This document shows positions 24,870 through 36,600 of a DNA stretch of 64,000 bases, piece by piece; positions within the stretch are counted from its first letter, which is position 1, and each line of letters starts with the position of its first letter. The DNA comes from Branchiostoma floridae (lineage: Eukaryota; Chordata; Leptocardii; Amphioxiformes; Branchiostomatidae). The notes under the pieces are model-generated. The model did no database searches. It saw only the letters and a list, made by a program, of their open reading frames with translations, and was not told where the DNA came from. The stretch spans positions 8,758,998 through 8,822,997 of the forward strand of contig NC_049991.1 in assembly GCF_000003815.2 (NCBI RefSeq). Reading direction: 5' to 3'. The position numbers were made by a program, and so were the translations under genes.

Positions 24870-25970
24870 TTACATCTGATGAAGACTAATGTCATCAGCA
24901 CCAACTCTATCATCTCCTTCGTAAGGGCTGCCAGACCTGAACTTCCTGATTATCAATGATATCAAGACAACGATTGATACCGATATCATTACTGCAATGT
25001 GGCGGACTCTGACCTGCGGTTCTTTGTTGTCCATTTGGCAGGTTGCAGTAGACCTTGTGGTGTTACAATACCCTGTAAAAACTTTGGTTGCAGTAGATGA
25101 AGGGGATCGTCGGGGTTTACTTCGAGGCAAAGTCGTACTTCCATAGTACGCCACTTCGAGTTTCCCAAGAACTTTAGCAGTAGCTTCTTTCCTTTGAGTC
25201 TGTCTTGGCTGAAGCTCGGACATCTTAGAAGTTGTGGAGACCAGTTTCTCATCTCTGCAAGCTGTGAGATACTGCGAGACGTTCCACAAGGGTAGACCTT
25301 TCAGGTGATTTGGTCTGGCGCAAACCATGCCATCGGTTTCAACGGCACCGAATATACAGGTGTCACACTGCACACAGGTTGTCAGAGGGCTCTTCTCTGT
25401 GTTCATGGTTTCGTGCCAGCATTTTAGTCTGGTGATTAGCCACAACATTGCGCAGTCACAGCGAAACGGGTTGTTCGCAAACTTGGCAATACTCAACATG
25501 GGGAAACCGAGCTCTTTATAGGAGAAGGAGGGAAGTTTATTGTTTGCCACGCCCACAAACCTCAGATGTGGGAGGTCCTTAATGACCGCACCCACGTTCA
25601 CGTGCACAAGTCTGTTGTAATCCAACTTGAGGTACTGCAAAGCCGGCAAGTTTCGAAGTAAAAGCCACTCAACCGTTTCCATACGGTTCCATCGCACGTT
25701 CAGTGAAGTAAGGTTCCTTAGCACCGGGATTTCGCGAAGATTCTTGATGCGGTTGAAGGAAATGTCCAGCGTGATTGTATCTGACGGTAGCCCCTCAGGT
25801 ATCGCAGCGTACTTGTTGTGAATGTCATTGTGGATACAAAAGATGTTTAGTTGTGAAGTTGGCGTTCCGTCTGGTGTGGTCGGAATGACACAGCCCTGTG
25901 GCAAGGTGCGGTCTTCCGTCGAAACAAGCCCAAAATATGAGATGATAATAATAAGTGTGAAGCATATCAT
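24870..25970 (-). CDS. Single-exon LRR type-I membrane protein, copy 2
   Basis: 366-aa paralogue of the LRR gene at 21322-22419 with the same layout: signal peptide (MICFTLIIIISYFGLVSTED), five LRRs, CDC-type C-terminal cap, stalk, one transmembrane helix and a short tail ending HQM. The open frame extends upstream to 25991 only through a TTG, so the ATG at 25970 is taken as the start. Distinguishing residues are PQGC after the signal peptide, HNDIHNKYAA, TSKMSEL and KLEVAYYG. No inactivating change is visible. Function is unknown, as for copy 1. Confidence 0.85.
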   Translation of the reverse strand: MICFTLIIIISYFGLVSTEDRTLPQGCVIPTTPDGTPTSQLNIFCIHNDIHNKYAAIPEGLPSDTITLDISFNRIKNLREIPVLRNLTSLNVRWNRMETVEWLLLRNLPALQYLKLDYNRLVHVNVGAVIKDLPHLRFVGVANNKLPSFSYKELGFPMLSIAKFANNPFRCDCAMLWLITRLKCWHETMNTEKSPLTTCVQCDTCIFGAVETDGMVCARPNHLKGLPLWNVSQYLTACRDEKLVSTTSKMSELQPRQTQRKEATAKVLGKLEVAYYGSTTLPRSKPRRSPSSTATKVFTGYCNTTRSTATCQMDNKEPQVRVRHIAVMISVSIVVLISLIIRKFRSGSPYEGDDRVGADDISLHQM

Positions 25971-27235
25971 TGTTGTCCCGACACTCTCCAAGTATTACCA
26001 TACTTAGTATTTATGTATACGTAATAACAAGTGGGTTGGTAATAACTGACCTGTGGGCTCTTCAGTCATCGAAACGTTTCCTTTTTTGATAATACTTGGC
26101 GTATGGAGTACGATGTAAGTGGATAGCAGTCTTGAATCTAACTTGTCTACCTGCTGCACAGAATGTAACAGACACTCAGCTCGGGGCAGGCAAACGTATG
26201 GGGTCATTAGCCTTGGAATATTCAACAATGTTTTTTTTTTACTAGTATATTTCAACACATGGCGTGATTCTCCATTCATACATGTATCCAGAACACACAT
26301 GCAATACCAATGACGTTGTATCAAGGAGGTTATATACTGAGCGTTGTAAAAGCAAAAGTAAAAAATAAGGGCCACCTATCTGCTTGGATGTACCAGAAGA
26401 AGACCACACCAACAAAAACACCATCCTATCCTATAGGGGAAACATTTATTGAAAGACGCTACCTAGGAGACCAGACACTGCACGCCTAATTACATTACGT
26501 GTTGCACGAGCCTCCCCGCCTTACTCATTCGACTGGACCTTCTCCAAAACCAAACAATAAAATAACTCAATAATATATCGACTTAGAAACTGTAGAACTG
26601 GTTGAAAGTACTACAATTTCGTTGTTGTGGTTACAGTATACTAGTAACAAACAGGTCGTTGAACTATCATTGTCATTATACATATTCATGAGGTTTCCAC
26701 ACAATGAGGTCATTAACATATTACTCGACAATCCTTGACAGGTGCAAACAGGTGAGAGAAAGATAATGATACAATTTCAAGTTCACAAATATCGCAATTT
26801 AAAACCAATTTGAACTGCAAGAAAGGTGCGTGGACGACAAAAATCGACCATGTCGTGTGTATACAACAGTAGTAAACAATTTGTCGATCCTTTTGTTGGT
26901 GACGTCATGAGCGGAATTTCGGTCTTGTAATTTTGCCACGGCGAGAAATCGTTTACTTTCAAAGGCGGTGCAAGCGGTGACCAACTATCGGTACTCTGGT
27001 TTCCCTTCAGTACCTACGTACAAATCTTTCGCCTTTTACTAAAGATTTCCGTGGAGGGGAACAATCAATTAGTCTATAACTCAATTTTTCCCTGCCCTGT
27101 CCCGACCAGGGCTCCTGATAAACCAAAGAAGTTCGTATACACTGTTTCTCAGCACTGTGCATTCCAGAGATGTTAGTATTACGTATTTCTTACACACAGC
27201 AACAGTGCCGATATGTTACCTTCCTCATGACAGTT

Positions 27236-27651
27236 GCTAAGGGGTGGGTATACGGTTTACCGGTACAAAACCGCGTTTTTTTGGACCGGTTCGGAAAAAC
27301 CGGACCTGAAAAAATTCGGTGGAACCGATGTTGGACCAATTGGAAAAGGAAAATATGATCAGGCATTCGCACGTTTTGGGGCTTACCGGTCGAAGAAAAA
27401 AGCAAGAGCGAAGTCTATGGTCATTTCTACAAAATTTTTCAGTAAATCGTCAAGAGCCAGTTAGCCTTGCAAGACTTCAAAACGCCAATGGGAGTCAAAT
27501 ACGCCACAAAATAGATTTGTTTGTAGCGAAATGGACCATTGTTTTGAGTATCGTCCTTTCACAACTTTTCACAGTTGGACCTGGGCCTGATCCTCTGGAC
27601 CTGAACCGGACCTGCGGACCTTAATTTTCTGTACTGGTACCCACCCTTAGC
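27236..27651. mobile_element. hAT-like MITE (taggggtgggta family), copy 2
   Basis: The termini gctaaggggtgggta and gtacccacccttagc are inverted repeats with a one-base length difference. Internal blocks (accggttcgg, ggacctgaaaaaa, serial ggacct) match the copies at 20894, 33554 and 39900. It marks the end of unit B; the equivalent element closes unit D. Confidence 0.65.
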
Positions 27652-28282
27652 AAGGAGCTTGATAAAAGCTCCTTGCCCTTAGTAATTACTGATAATACTT
27701 TGCACCGCTACAGTGTAAAGAATGAGGTCTCAAACGCTTTATTAGCAAAATGATTTGGGAATACTGTGAGTACATGCCAACGCGCTTCTGTCAATGATTG
27801 TTCCATGTGCTTCAACTTTGTTGTTCTATGACGTCCATTTGTTATATGACGTATAGGGAACATGACGTAACACAAAGAATGTCGAACATGACAACCAGTT
27901 TTGTTTGGAGCATTTCGAACGATGTCGCTCCGACGCAACATTCGATTCAACCTAGGAGCACAGCTATCTCCGGTCCTTCCTCTACAAATAGTAGGAGATT
28001 CACCTTCAGTTCTAGTCCAGGTGGTCAACTTTTGTACGAGAATATGACCATCTTAAAAAACGTGACATGTGGAGGAAGAGGAGAATTTCGATCTTCAGTA
28101 GAAACTGTGTTTCGTGTGGAGAAAGAGGGCCATGACCGTCCGCCATCCCTCGAACTCAGTCAAGTCTCCGACCAGGTAGGAACTGTAGTTTGAGTTGATT
28201 ACTCTCCAAGCAGAGGTTAAGATCCGACTTTTTTTTTACGTTTTATACGTCTTTATCGGGCTTTTTCGCCGCGAGACATCAA

Positions 28283-28740
28283 CTGCATGACAGACGAGTA
28301 GCCTTGTGTATTAAGTTCGCCAAAACGCTTGACCAGGAACTGCTCCCACCGAGAATGAGCAACGGCGATGGACACAGGATGAGTACTAGAAACTCACACA
28401 AATACAGACCTATTAAATGTAAAACAAACAGGTATAGAGATTCACCGGTTCCATACATGACAAGGCTACTGAACGAGGACATGTGAGGCAGAGGCTTATA
28501 TAATTGAGAATTCTTTTAGCGTTTATGATCTGTATTGACGGATCTGTTTTGACTGATCTGTATGTAACAGTTGTCATATAGTTGGTGATTTCCCGAATAT
28601 TTCAATTGTCTATATCCAAGTTTCTAGCAATTTGTGAAATTTTAATGTGTATTAAGATTTTAATGGAATTATGCCTGTAACAAAGTGTAAGTAATACGTA
28701 ATTCAGCCACCCCGGCTGCAATGTATTTACAAATAAACCA

Positions 28741-28770
<30 letters not shown>
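28283..28770 (+). mobile_element. 5'-truncated CR1/L2-like LINE with (ATC)n tail
   Basis: The plus strand reads LHDRRVALCIKFAKTL...LLPP...RDSPVPYMTRLLN followed by TGA at 28484-28486. This is the characteristic C terminus of a CR1/L2-superfamily reverse-transcriptase ORF (DRR..LC.KFAK ... SP.PYMTRLLN). A 3'UTR and an atc/cat microsatellite at 28741-28770 follow. It interrupts the MULE-type foldback that is uninterrupted at 47852-48008. Confidence 0.8.
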
Positions 28771-28774
<4 letters not shown>

Positions 28775-29195
28775 TGGTACAAAATAGAAAGCCCGATAAA
28801 AGCGTCTAAAAAACAGTCGGAGCCTAACCTCTGCTTAAAGAGTATGAGTCGATGGCCATCTCTGTTTTCTAGATCTGTGTGTATGCAGTGTACGTGTGTA
28901 CTGTTACAGTAGCTGTACACCGCTTGTGGCTTTTCATGGATTTATGAAGTCTTGCTCAGACGTTATCTACATTCAGTAAGGTTACCGCTTCTCTTGAAAG
29001 ATTGTTCCACCAGGAAAACATGCTGTTGGTAAAGACTGAAAATAGTACTGTTACTGAAGTTTCCTTTGTTTTGTGAGCTTGCTTCCCTTGGCTATATTTT
29101 CTATTTCCCACATGGCATCATACTTTCCGCGAAGGCATTTAGATTCTAAGTGTTTACTGTAACACGCAATATTTGATATTTTACTAGTCCAAGAG

Positions 29196-29360
29196 TAGCC
29201 TGGGTACCATCCGCGTAGTAGTTCGCTCATATGTTCGCTTCTGCTACCCACAGAGAATAGCAAAGAAGCGACTGTGTATAGTGTAGTACATAACTGGGAG
29301 CGAGAAGCGACTGTATAGAATAGCGTCGAAGCGAACCCTTATCCGGATGGTACTTGGCTA
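29196..29360. mobile_element. Short MITE with gggtaccatcc inverted termini
   Basis: It starts tagcctgggtaccatccg and ends cggatggtacttggcta, imperfect inverted repeats that extend inward to agttcgct/agcgaac. Length is about 165 bp, with no coding capacity. A second copy lies at 48353-48516. Confidence 0.65.
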
Positions 29361-29984
29361 ACATTATAGTGACTAAGTTGAGAATCCCAGATGTTCCGAC
29401 GCCGAAGCCGGTCAGACAAAACCGTCTTTCTACTATAATTCCAGCTTCAACAACATTGTGTAGAGCGAGAGACCATGTTGGTGCCCCGTACTCTAGATAT
29501 GATCGTACTGTTGACTTTTACCACAGTAAAAAAACGTTCACAACAGGCCTGCTATCTGTAATGCCTTGCTACTGACTATTCTTGAAATAATGTAACTGAT
29601 AAAATTGTACTCTTGTTGAGCAGATATAGACTTTCTAGCTTTTATTCATGTTGCATCAGTCTAAGGAATGCTTTTTATTCATTTGATATAAAATGTACAA
29701 GTGAAATCGGGGAGTCATATAGAGCAAGTCATTGAACTTGTCCCCGTGTTCTATAATGTCATCAAACAACGTTATAAAGAACATGTTGTTCTAAGAAGTC
29801 GAACATGACAACAAGTTTGTTTTGCGTCATTCGAACAATGTCGCTCCAACGCCGTGTTAACAGTTGAAGTAAACACGTGAGCTAAACAAAACAAGTCTTA
29901 TTTTCAGTTCTAGTGAAATCGCGTAATACAAGAAGCCATTTATCCCAATCTTCAGAAGCAGGTATGTTCTAAAAGGAAATAGAG

Positions 29985-31050
29985 GAGCTTTCCGATCTTC
30001 AATAGCATCTGTGTTATCTCTGCAGAAGAGGAGTATTCCGATCAACAATAGCAGCCGTGTTATGTGTGGAGAAGAAGAGGAGTATTCCGATCTTCAATAG
30101 CAGCTGTGTTTTTTTTGTGGAGAAGAAGAGGAGTATTCCGATCTTCAATAGCAGCTGTGTTATGTGTGGGGAAGAAGAGGATTATTCCGATCGTCAATAG
30201 CAGGTGTGTTATGTGTGGAGAAGAAGAGGAGTATTCCGATCTTCAATAGCAGGTGCGTTTTGTGTGGAGAAGAAGAGGAGTATTCCGATCTTCAGTAGCA
30301 GGTGTGTTATGTGTGGAGAAGAAGAGGAGTATTCCGACCTTCAATAGCAGTTGTGTTATGTGTGGAGAAGTAGATGAGTATTCCGATCTTCAATAGCAGC
30401 TGTGTTAAGTGGGGAGAAGAGGAGGAGTATTCCGATCTTCAATAGCAGCTGTGTTATGTGTGGAGAAGAAGAGGAGTATTCCGATCTTCATTAGCAGGTG
30501 TTTTGTATGGAGAAGAAGAGGAGTTTTCCGATCTTCAATAGCAGCTGTGTTTTTTTGTGGAGAAGAAGAGGAGTTTTCCGATCTTCAATAGCAGTTGTGT
30601 TTTTTTTTTGTGGAGAAGAAGAGGAGTATTCCGATCTTCAATAGCAGCTGTGTTTTTTTGTGGAGAAGAAGAGTAGTATTCCGATCTTCAATAGCAGGTG
30701 TGTTTTGTATGGAGAAGAAGAGGAGTATTCCGATCTGCAATAGCAGTTGTGTTATGTGTGGAGAAGAAGAGGAGTATTCCGATCTTCAATAGCAAGTGTG
30801 TTGTATGGGGAAGAAAAGGAGTATTCCGATCTCCAATAGCAGCTGTGTTATGTGTGAAGAAGAGGAGTATTCCGATCTCCAATGGCAGTTGTGTTATGTG
30901 TGGAGAAGAAGAGGAGTATTCCGATCTGCAATAGCAGTTGTGCTATGTATGGAGAAGAAGAGGAGTATTCTGGTCTTCAATTATGGCAGCTGAGTCTTGT
31001 TTGCAGAAGAAGAGTATTCAGATTTTCCATAGCAGCTGTGTTATTCTTGT
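29985..31050. repeat. 49-bp minisatellite, short array (about 21 units)
   Basis: The unit starts ctgtgttatgtgtggagaag, continues aagaggagtattccgatctt, and ends caatagcag (49 bp). Units differ by point changes, by T-run length in the gtgttttttt variant, and by small indels. Because 49 is one more than a multiple of three, the reading frame shifts every unit. Apparent ORFs (CVEKKRSIPIFNS, WRRRGVFRSSIA, GEEEEYSDLQ) are the three frames of the same repeat and usually end at caaTAG. Confidence 0.95.
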
Positions 31051-31639
31051 TTTGTACTTACTAAAATTTAATATTTAGCATCCATCTCTATGCCTAGTGT
31101 TCTCATGTACAATCGTTGGTTGGGCGTAATTTAACCGTTACTGTTTTTGTTTGTCGACGTCAGTTTAACATTTATCGATCTTTAGATTAGTAAAGTCAAC
31201 ATTACCACTGAATTGATTCGTTTATAAGAATGCATCGATATCCTTTTACTTTGGGGAAATTGGTGAAATAGCTTTGCTTTGTTTATGTATCGTTAGAAAC
31301 CCCAGAGAATTTGATTGGTTGTTTTGCACAAAGGCTCTGGTGCACGTCCCCTATTTTTTGCCTTCTTTATTGTGGAAAGGTTTTTTAGGGGTTGCGTGGC
31401 TGGCAAACAACAGTTTTCTCAAAATTCACTGGAACGCTGAGAACATATTTGAAAATATTTTCATTTTTGTTTCAAAGGAACCTGGAAATAAAACGAAACT
31501 GAATACGTCATGATCAATTCTACTTGGCGTGTTTAGTTTTGTTTTACTTAAAGGTTGTGCTTGTGCTTACTGTAAACATGCCATCATATGATACAATCAT
31601 TTTCATTTGTGGACTTTTTGTTTCGACTATTGTAAAATG

Positions 31640-32115
31640 TTAAGGACGTTTCTATTTCGGTTTAATTTCTCTTCACGTTTCGGCACTTCTTAAATCACTT
31701 ATGTATATTAGATACGTTTTCTGTTTCGGACAAGTTATCATCAGTTGGAATTTCTATTACATTTGGCTTTGATTACAAAAGAATGTGCGATTACTAATCT
31801 TTCTGTTTCGGTCTAGTTTTTGCCCATTATTTATGTGAGTTTTGACACTTCTCACTTTAAAAGTTACTGTAATATTTTACAGTTTTGGGTTTGTTTATGA
31901 AAAGTATCGTTCGATTACTGACGTTTCTCTTTCGGTCCAGTTTTGGCCCCACATCTCTGTACGTTTCGACACTTTTGTCATTTTAAAAAATTGCATCTTT
32001 GTCAGTTATATTTGACCGTTATTTTGGATTTCATCCGAAAAGGTTTGTGCGATTACTGACGTTTTTGTTTCGGTCCAGTTTTGGCCTCTCATTTCTGTTC
32101 TTTTCGACACTTCAG
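31640..32115. repeat. Degenerate tandem repeat, about 130-bp period
   Basis: gcgattactgacgttt..tttcggtc recurs at about 31787, 31912 and 32049 (spacing 125 and 137 bp), with an older partial unit upstream. Each is followed by agttttggcc and gtttcgacactt. The same array is at about 54740-55220. There is no coding signal. Confidence 0.6.
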
Positions 32116-32577
32116 GATTAAAGTTGGCCACACGCGGTGTCCAAGCACTCGCGCCCATCCTACAAACGAGTGTGTGTATTCATTCAGTGTGGTGTACATG
32201 TATGTGTGGACTGCTGTGAGAGTCTGATGTACAGGTGTGATGCAGAAACTAGTGTAATGTGATTTCTTCTTGTGGAACGACATAGATGGGTCTACACATG
32301 CGTTTTCGGAGTCGACTCAGCAGAGTTAACATTTTGGGCATGTAATTTAGGTAACTGATGCGTCAATTGTAGGTGAGACCGTGACGGCGGAAGGCCATGA
32401 TAGGTTCTGGACTACTGTATCAAAAACTTGAAGACCACACATTTAAATCCATCTTGAGTCGGCGCGGTACAGGGAGTCAGAATCGCAGCTGAGGCAATGG
32501 GCGCGTGGCCCCGTACCTAAACCCAACACTCCCGAGTGTCGATTCCAGTCCGGAGTCGACTACAAAATGCGTGTGTA

Positions 32578-32919
32578 ATCTCCGATTCCTCATCCGAGAA
32601 AAGCTTCTCTGATTCGTCAGACGCGCCAGTCATGATTGTAGACGTACAATTGAAGCCAGCAACTGGAAATGTAACCACACAAAGTGGCAGTCCTAAAGAT
32701 ATTGGACAATCGGTGGGGAAGAAGAACTCCAGCCAAGAGGACAGCTCGGATGAAGACTGGGATGCTGTTCTGGCAGCCATGAGGAAATCGGACGCCAACA
32801 AAACAAAGGGACCTGCGAAGGGGAAAACCCCTGCCAAACAGGGACAGAAAAAAAAAATGTGTCCGGTCAAAACCCCAGAATATTCAAATAACAAGAGGAG
32901 AAAGTCCAGTTCTAGATAG
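32578..32919 (+). pseudogene. TBL3 C-terminal tail duplicate, unit C
   Basis: A near-identical copy of the last 113 codons of TBL3 (ISDSSSEKSFSDSSDAP ... NKRRKSSSR, stop). A few substitutions are present, such as E to G before NVTTQSGS and N to K near the QKKKMCP motif. The frame is intact, but no ATG, promoter or splice acceptor precedes it. It starts abruptly after gcgtgtgta, the 3' edge of the repeat block. Homology continues into the 3'UTR. A fusion transcript cannot be excluded, but it looks like a duplication relic. Confidence 0.8.
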
Positions 32920-33553
32920 GCGTAAAAATATCTGTCTGGTGACTCAGGACCTGGTCTGTTTGATTCAAAATTGTGTATCTTTTTTTTTTCATTGCTTTGT
33001 AGAGACCTTGTGTGGGATAAGAACATTCAATTAACTAATCCAATGTATAAGTCTGTATCATTAGAAACATTGTTAATATGCTGATCCATGCATAACTTTA
33101 TTTTCTGAGGATGACGTGTTAAAGTTGGACATATAAGGAAAATGACGAGTATTTTGATAGATGCAGCATAGTTTAATACATAATGATTTTTGTTACAGTG
33201 CCAAATACCTTATAGCCCATGAAAGCTACATTTGATCAATGTAACATAGTACATTGATATATACATGAGTTAGAGGTATATCAAAACACAATAAAGCTAG
33301 ACATTCTATGGTCCTTTTTGCACTGCTTTTGAAATAGTAAATAACAAATATATTGATAATAGTATTACAGCTTTTACCGGTATTTACAACTTATGTTGGT
33401 CAATACCAGACCAGATACCAAATATTATCAATTAATCATAGCAAACCATCGAAATATTATTAGCTTGGTGCTGTTTAATTACAAATACAAATGTAGCATG
33501 TAAGATACAAACACATACTACTAACTCAAATAAAACCATAACTTTCCTGTACA

Positions 33554-33947
33554 TTAGGGGTGGGTATCAGTAAGGTGTACCAGTACAAAACCGTTTTTCT
33601 TACTGGACCGGTCCAAAAAAAACGGACCTGAAAAAAATCGGTGGACCGGATGTTGGACCTTTTGGAAAATGAACAGAATATATGATCGGGCATTCACACA
33701 ATTGGGGGCTTACCGGTCAAAGAAAATAACTGATAAGTAGAGTGGAGTCTATAGTCATTGTGTTACAGTCAATCGTACAGAGGTAGTTAGCCTTGTAGGA
33801 TTTGGGTGTCTAATACGCCACAAACCAGTTTTTGTAGCGAAATGGACCATTTTTTTTAGTATCGTCCATTCATGAGTTTTCACATACTGAATCAGGTTCG
33901 GACCTGGACCTCTGGACCCGAATTTTCTGTACTGGTACCCGTCGCTA
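33554..33947. mobile_element. hAT-like MITE (taggggtgggta family), copy 3
   Basis: Same ends and interior as 20894-21308, at the same position relative to its LRR gene. It was therefore duplicated along with unit A rather than inserted independently. Confidence 0.6.
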
Positions 33948-33962
33948 CTATACATCTATGGG

Positions 33963-35058
33963 TTACACCTGATGAAGACTTATGTCATCAGCTCCAACTC
34001 TATCATCTCCTTCATAAGGGCTGCCAGACCTGAACTTCCTGATTATCAATGATATCAAGACAACGATTGATACCGATATCATTACTGCAATGTGGCGGAC
34101 TCTGACCTGCGGTTCTTTGTTGTCCATTTGGCAGGTTGCAGTAGATCTTCTGGTGTTACAATACCCTGTAAAAACTTTGGTTGCAGTAGACGAAGGGGAT
34201 CGTTGGGGTTTACTTCGAGGCAAAGTCTTACTTCTATAGTACGCCTCTTCTAGTTTCCCAAGAACTTTAGCAGTAGCCCCTGTCCTTTGAGTCTGTCTTG
34301 GCTGAAGCTCGGACACCTTAGAAGTTGTGGAGACCAGTTTCTCATCTCTGCAAGCTGTGAGATACTGCGAGACATTCCACAAGGGTAGTCCTTCCAGGTG
34401 GTTTGGTCTGGCGCAAACCATGCCATCGGTTTCAACGGCACCGAATATACAGGTGTCACACTGCACACAGGCTCTCAGAGGGCTCTTCTTTGTGTTCATG
34501 GTTTCGTGCCAGCATTTGAGTCTGGTGATTAGCCACAACATTGCGCAGTCACAGCGAAACGGGTTGTTCGCAAACTTGGCAATACTCAACATGGGGAAAC
34601 CGAGCTCTTTATAGGAGAAGGAGGGAAGTTTGTTGTTTGACACACCCACAAACCTCAGATCTGGGAGGTCCTTAATGACCGCACCCACATTCACATGCAC
34701 AAGTCTGTTGTAATCCAACTTAAGGTACTGCAAAGCCGGCAAGTTTCGAAGTAAAAGCCACTCAACCGTTTTCATGCGGTTCCATCGCATGTTCAGTGAA
34801 GTAAGGTTCTTTAGCACCGGGATTTCGCGAAGATTCTTGATGCGGTTGAAGGAAATGTCCAGCGTGATTGTATCTGACGGTAGCCCCTCAGGTATCGCAG
34901 TGTACTTGTTGTGAATGTCATTGTGGATACAAAAGATGTTTAGTTGTGAAGTTGGCGTCCCGTCTGGTGTGGTCGGAATGACACAGCCCTGTGGCAAGGT
35001 GCGGTCTTCCGTTGAAACAAGCCCAATATATGAGACGATAGTAATAAGAGCGTTTCAT
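33963..35058 (-). pseudogene. LRR type-I membrane protein, copy 3 (frameshifted in the signal peptide)
   Basis: From about 34997 to the stop at 33963 the frame matches the other LRR copies (LRRs, CDC cap, stalk, transmembrane helix, HQV end). Close to the conserved ATG (35058) five bases are missing compared with copies 1 and 4 (atgaaacgctctt in place of atgaaatgcttcgcactt). The signal peptide is thus out of frame with the LRR domain. The in-frame segment begins at a TTG, and no ATG precedes the LRRs in that frame. It is probably a pseudogene, unless an upstream exon restores the frame. Confidence 0.75.
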
Positions 35059-36480
35059 TGTCAGGATTGTGGTACCGACACACTCCAAGTATGTTACCAC
35101 ACTAGTATTTCTGTATACGTAATAACAAGGAGGTTGGTAATAACTGACCTGTTGGTTCTTTAGTCCTTGAAATAAGTTTACCTTTTACACAATGCTTGGC
35201 ACGGACATGTGGAGTACGATGTACATGTAAGTGGATAGCAGTCTTGAATCTAACTTGTCTACCTGCTGCACAGAATGTAACAGACACTCAGCTCGGGGCA
35301 GGCAGACGTATGGGGTCATTAGCCTTGGAATATTCAACAATGTTTTTTTAGCACTAGTATATTTCACCACATGGTGTGATTCTCCATTCATACATGTATC
35401 CAGAACACACATGCAATACCAATGACGTTGTATCAAGGAGGTTATATACTGAGCGTTGTAAAAGCAAAAGTAAAAAATAAGGGCCACCTATCTGCTTGGA
35501 TGTACCAGAAGAAGACCACACCAACAAAAACACCATCCTATCCTATAGGGGAAACATTTATTGAAAGACGCTACCTAGGAGACCAGACACTGCACGCCTA
35601 ATTACATTACGTGTTGCACGAGCCTCCCCGCCTTACTCATTCGACTGGACCTTCTCCAAAACCAAACAATAAAATAACTCACTAATATATCGACTTAGAA
35701 ACTGTAGAACTGGTTGAAAGTACTACAATTTCGTTGTTGTGGTTACAGTATACTAGTAACAAACAGGTAGTTGAACTATGATTGTCATTATGCATATTCA
35801 TGAGGTGTCCACACAAAGAAGTCATTAACATATTACTCGACAATCCTTGACAGGTGCAAACAGGTGAGAGAAAGATAATGATACAATTTCAAGTTCACAA
35901 ATAGCGCAATTTAAAACCAACTTGAACTGCAAGAAAGGTGCGAGGACGACAAAAATCGACCATGTCGTGTGTATATAACAGTAGTAAACAATTTGTCGAT
36001 CTTTCTGTTGGTGACGTCATGAGCGGAATTTCGGTCTTGTAATTTTGCCACGGCGAGAAATCGTTTTCTTTCAAAAGCGATGCAAGCGGTGACCAACTAT
36101 CGGTACTCTGGTTTCCCTTCAGTACCTACGTACAAATCTTTCGCCTTTTACTAAAGATTTCCGTGGAGGGGAACAATCAATGAGTCTATAACTCAATTTT
36201 TCCCTGCCCTGTCCCGACCAGGGCTCCTAATAAACCAAAGAAGTTTGCATACACTGATTGTCAGCACTGTGCATTCTAGCGACGTCAGCATGGCCTATTT
36301 CATAATCCTACTTTGCACCGCTACAGTGTAAAGAAAGAGGTCCCAAGTGATTTATTGGCAAAATCGTTAGGGAATACCGTGAATATACTTAACTTTAACT
36401 ATTCAAAAGTATTGAAAAGCATTCTTGAAAACAAAAGTGCAAAAGTATTCTCGAAAACAAAACTGCAAAAGTATATTATT
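35059..36480. other. Spacer of tandem duplication unit C
   Basis: A near copy of the spacer at 22450-23838. It is upstream of LRR copy 3 and ends in the tttgcaccgctacagtgtaa motif shared by all unit junctions. No gene is recognised. Confidence 0.6.
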
Positions 36481-36600
36481 GTCAACAAAACTACAAAGGG
36501 GAAAAAAACCGCCAAACGGACAGAAAAACAAAATGTGTGCGGTCAAAACCCCAGAATATTCAAATAACAAGGGAAGAAGGTCCAGTTCTAGAAATGCGTA
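36481..36600 (+). pseudogene. TBL3 last-exon remnant, unit D
   Basis: The same truncated and mutated remnant as at 23839-23960 (tctagaaatgcg in place of the stop), followed by TBL3-like 3'UTR sequence to about 37400. It confirms that unit D derives from unit B. Confidence 0.8.

Larger units (their letters stand above)
27803..32577 (+). repeat. Large composite repeat block, copy 1 (short minisatellite)
   Basis: This 4.8-kb segment is collinear with 47457-55686. Order: a module containing cgaacgatgtcgctc (27803-28200), a MULE-type foldback end with a LINE inserted in it, a single-copy stretch, a gggtaccatcc MITE (29196-29360), a second diverged copy of the first module (29800-29985), a 49-bp minisatellite (29985-31050), and a stretch with about 130-bp degenerate repeats ending gcgtgtgta at 32577. 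No intact gene is recognised. The 3' boundary abuts the TBL3 tail copy of unit C exactly. Confidence 0.8.

Noticed and set aside
27798-28193. 104-131-codon frame in both large blocks (SNMTTSF...SDQVGTVV)
   Set aside because: It is conserved only between two recent duplicates, has compositional bias, overlaps the minisatellite seed, and no known domain is seen. It could be an exon, but support is too weak.
29985-31050. Possible CRISPR array (regular repeats)
   Set aside because: There are no spacers: units are contiguous 49-bp tandem copies, and the genome is an animal's.
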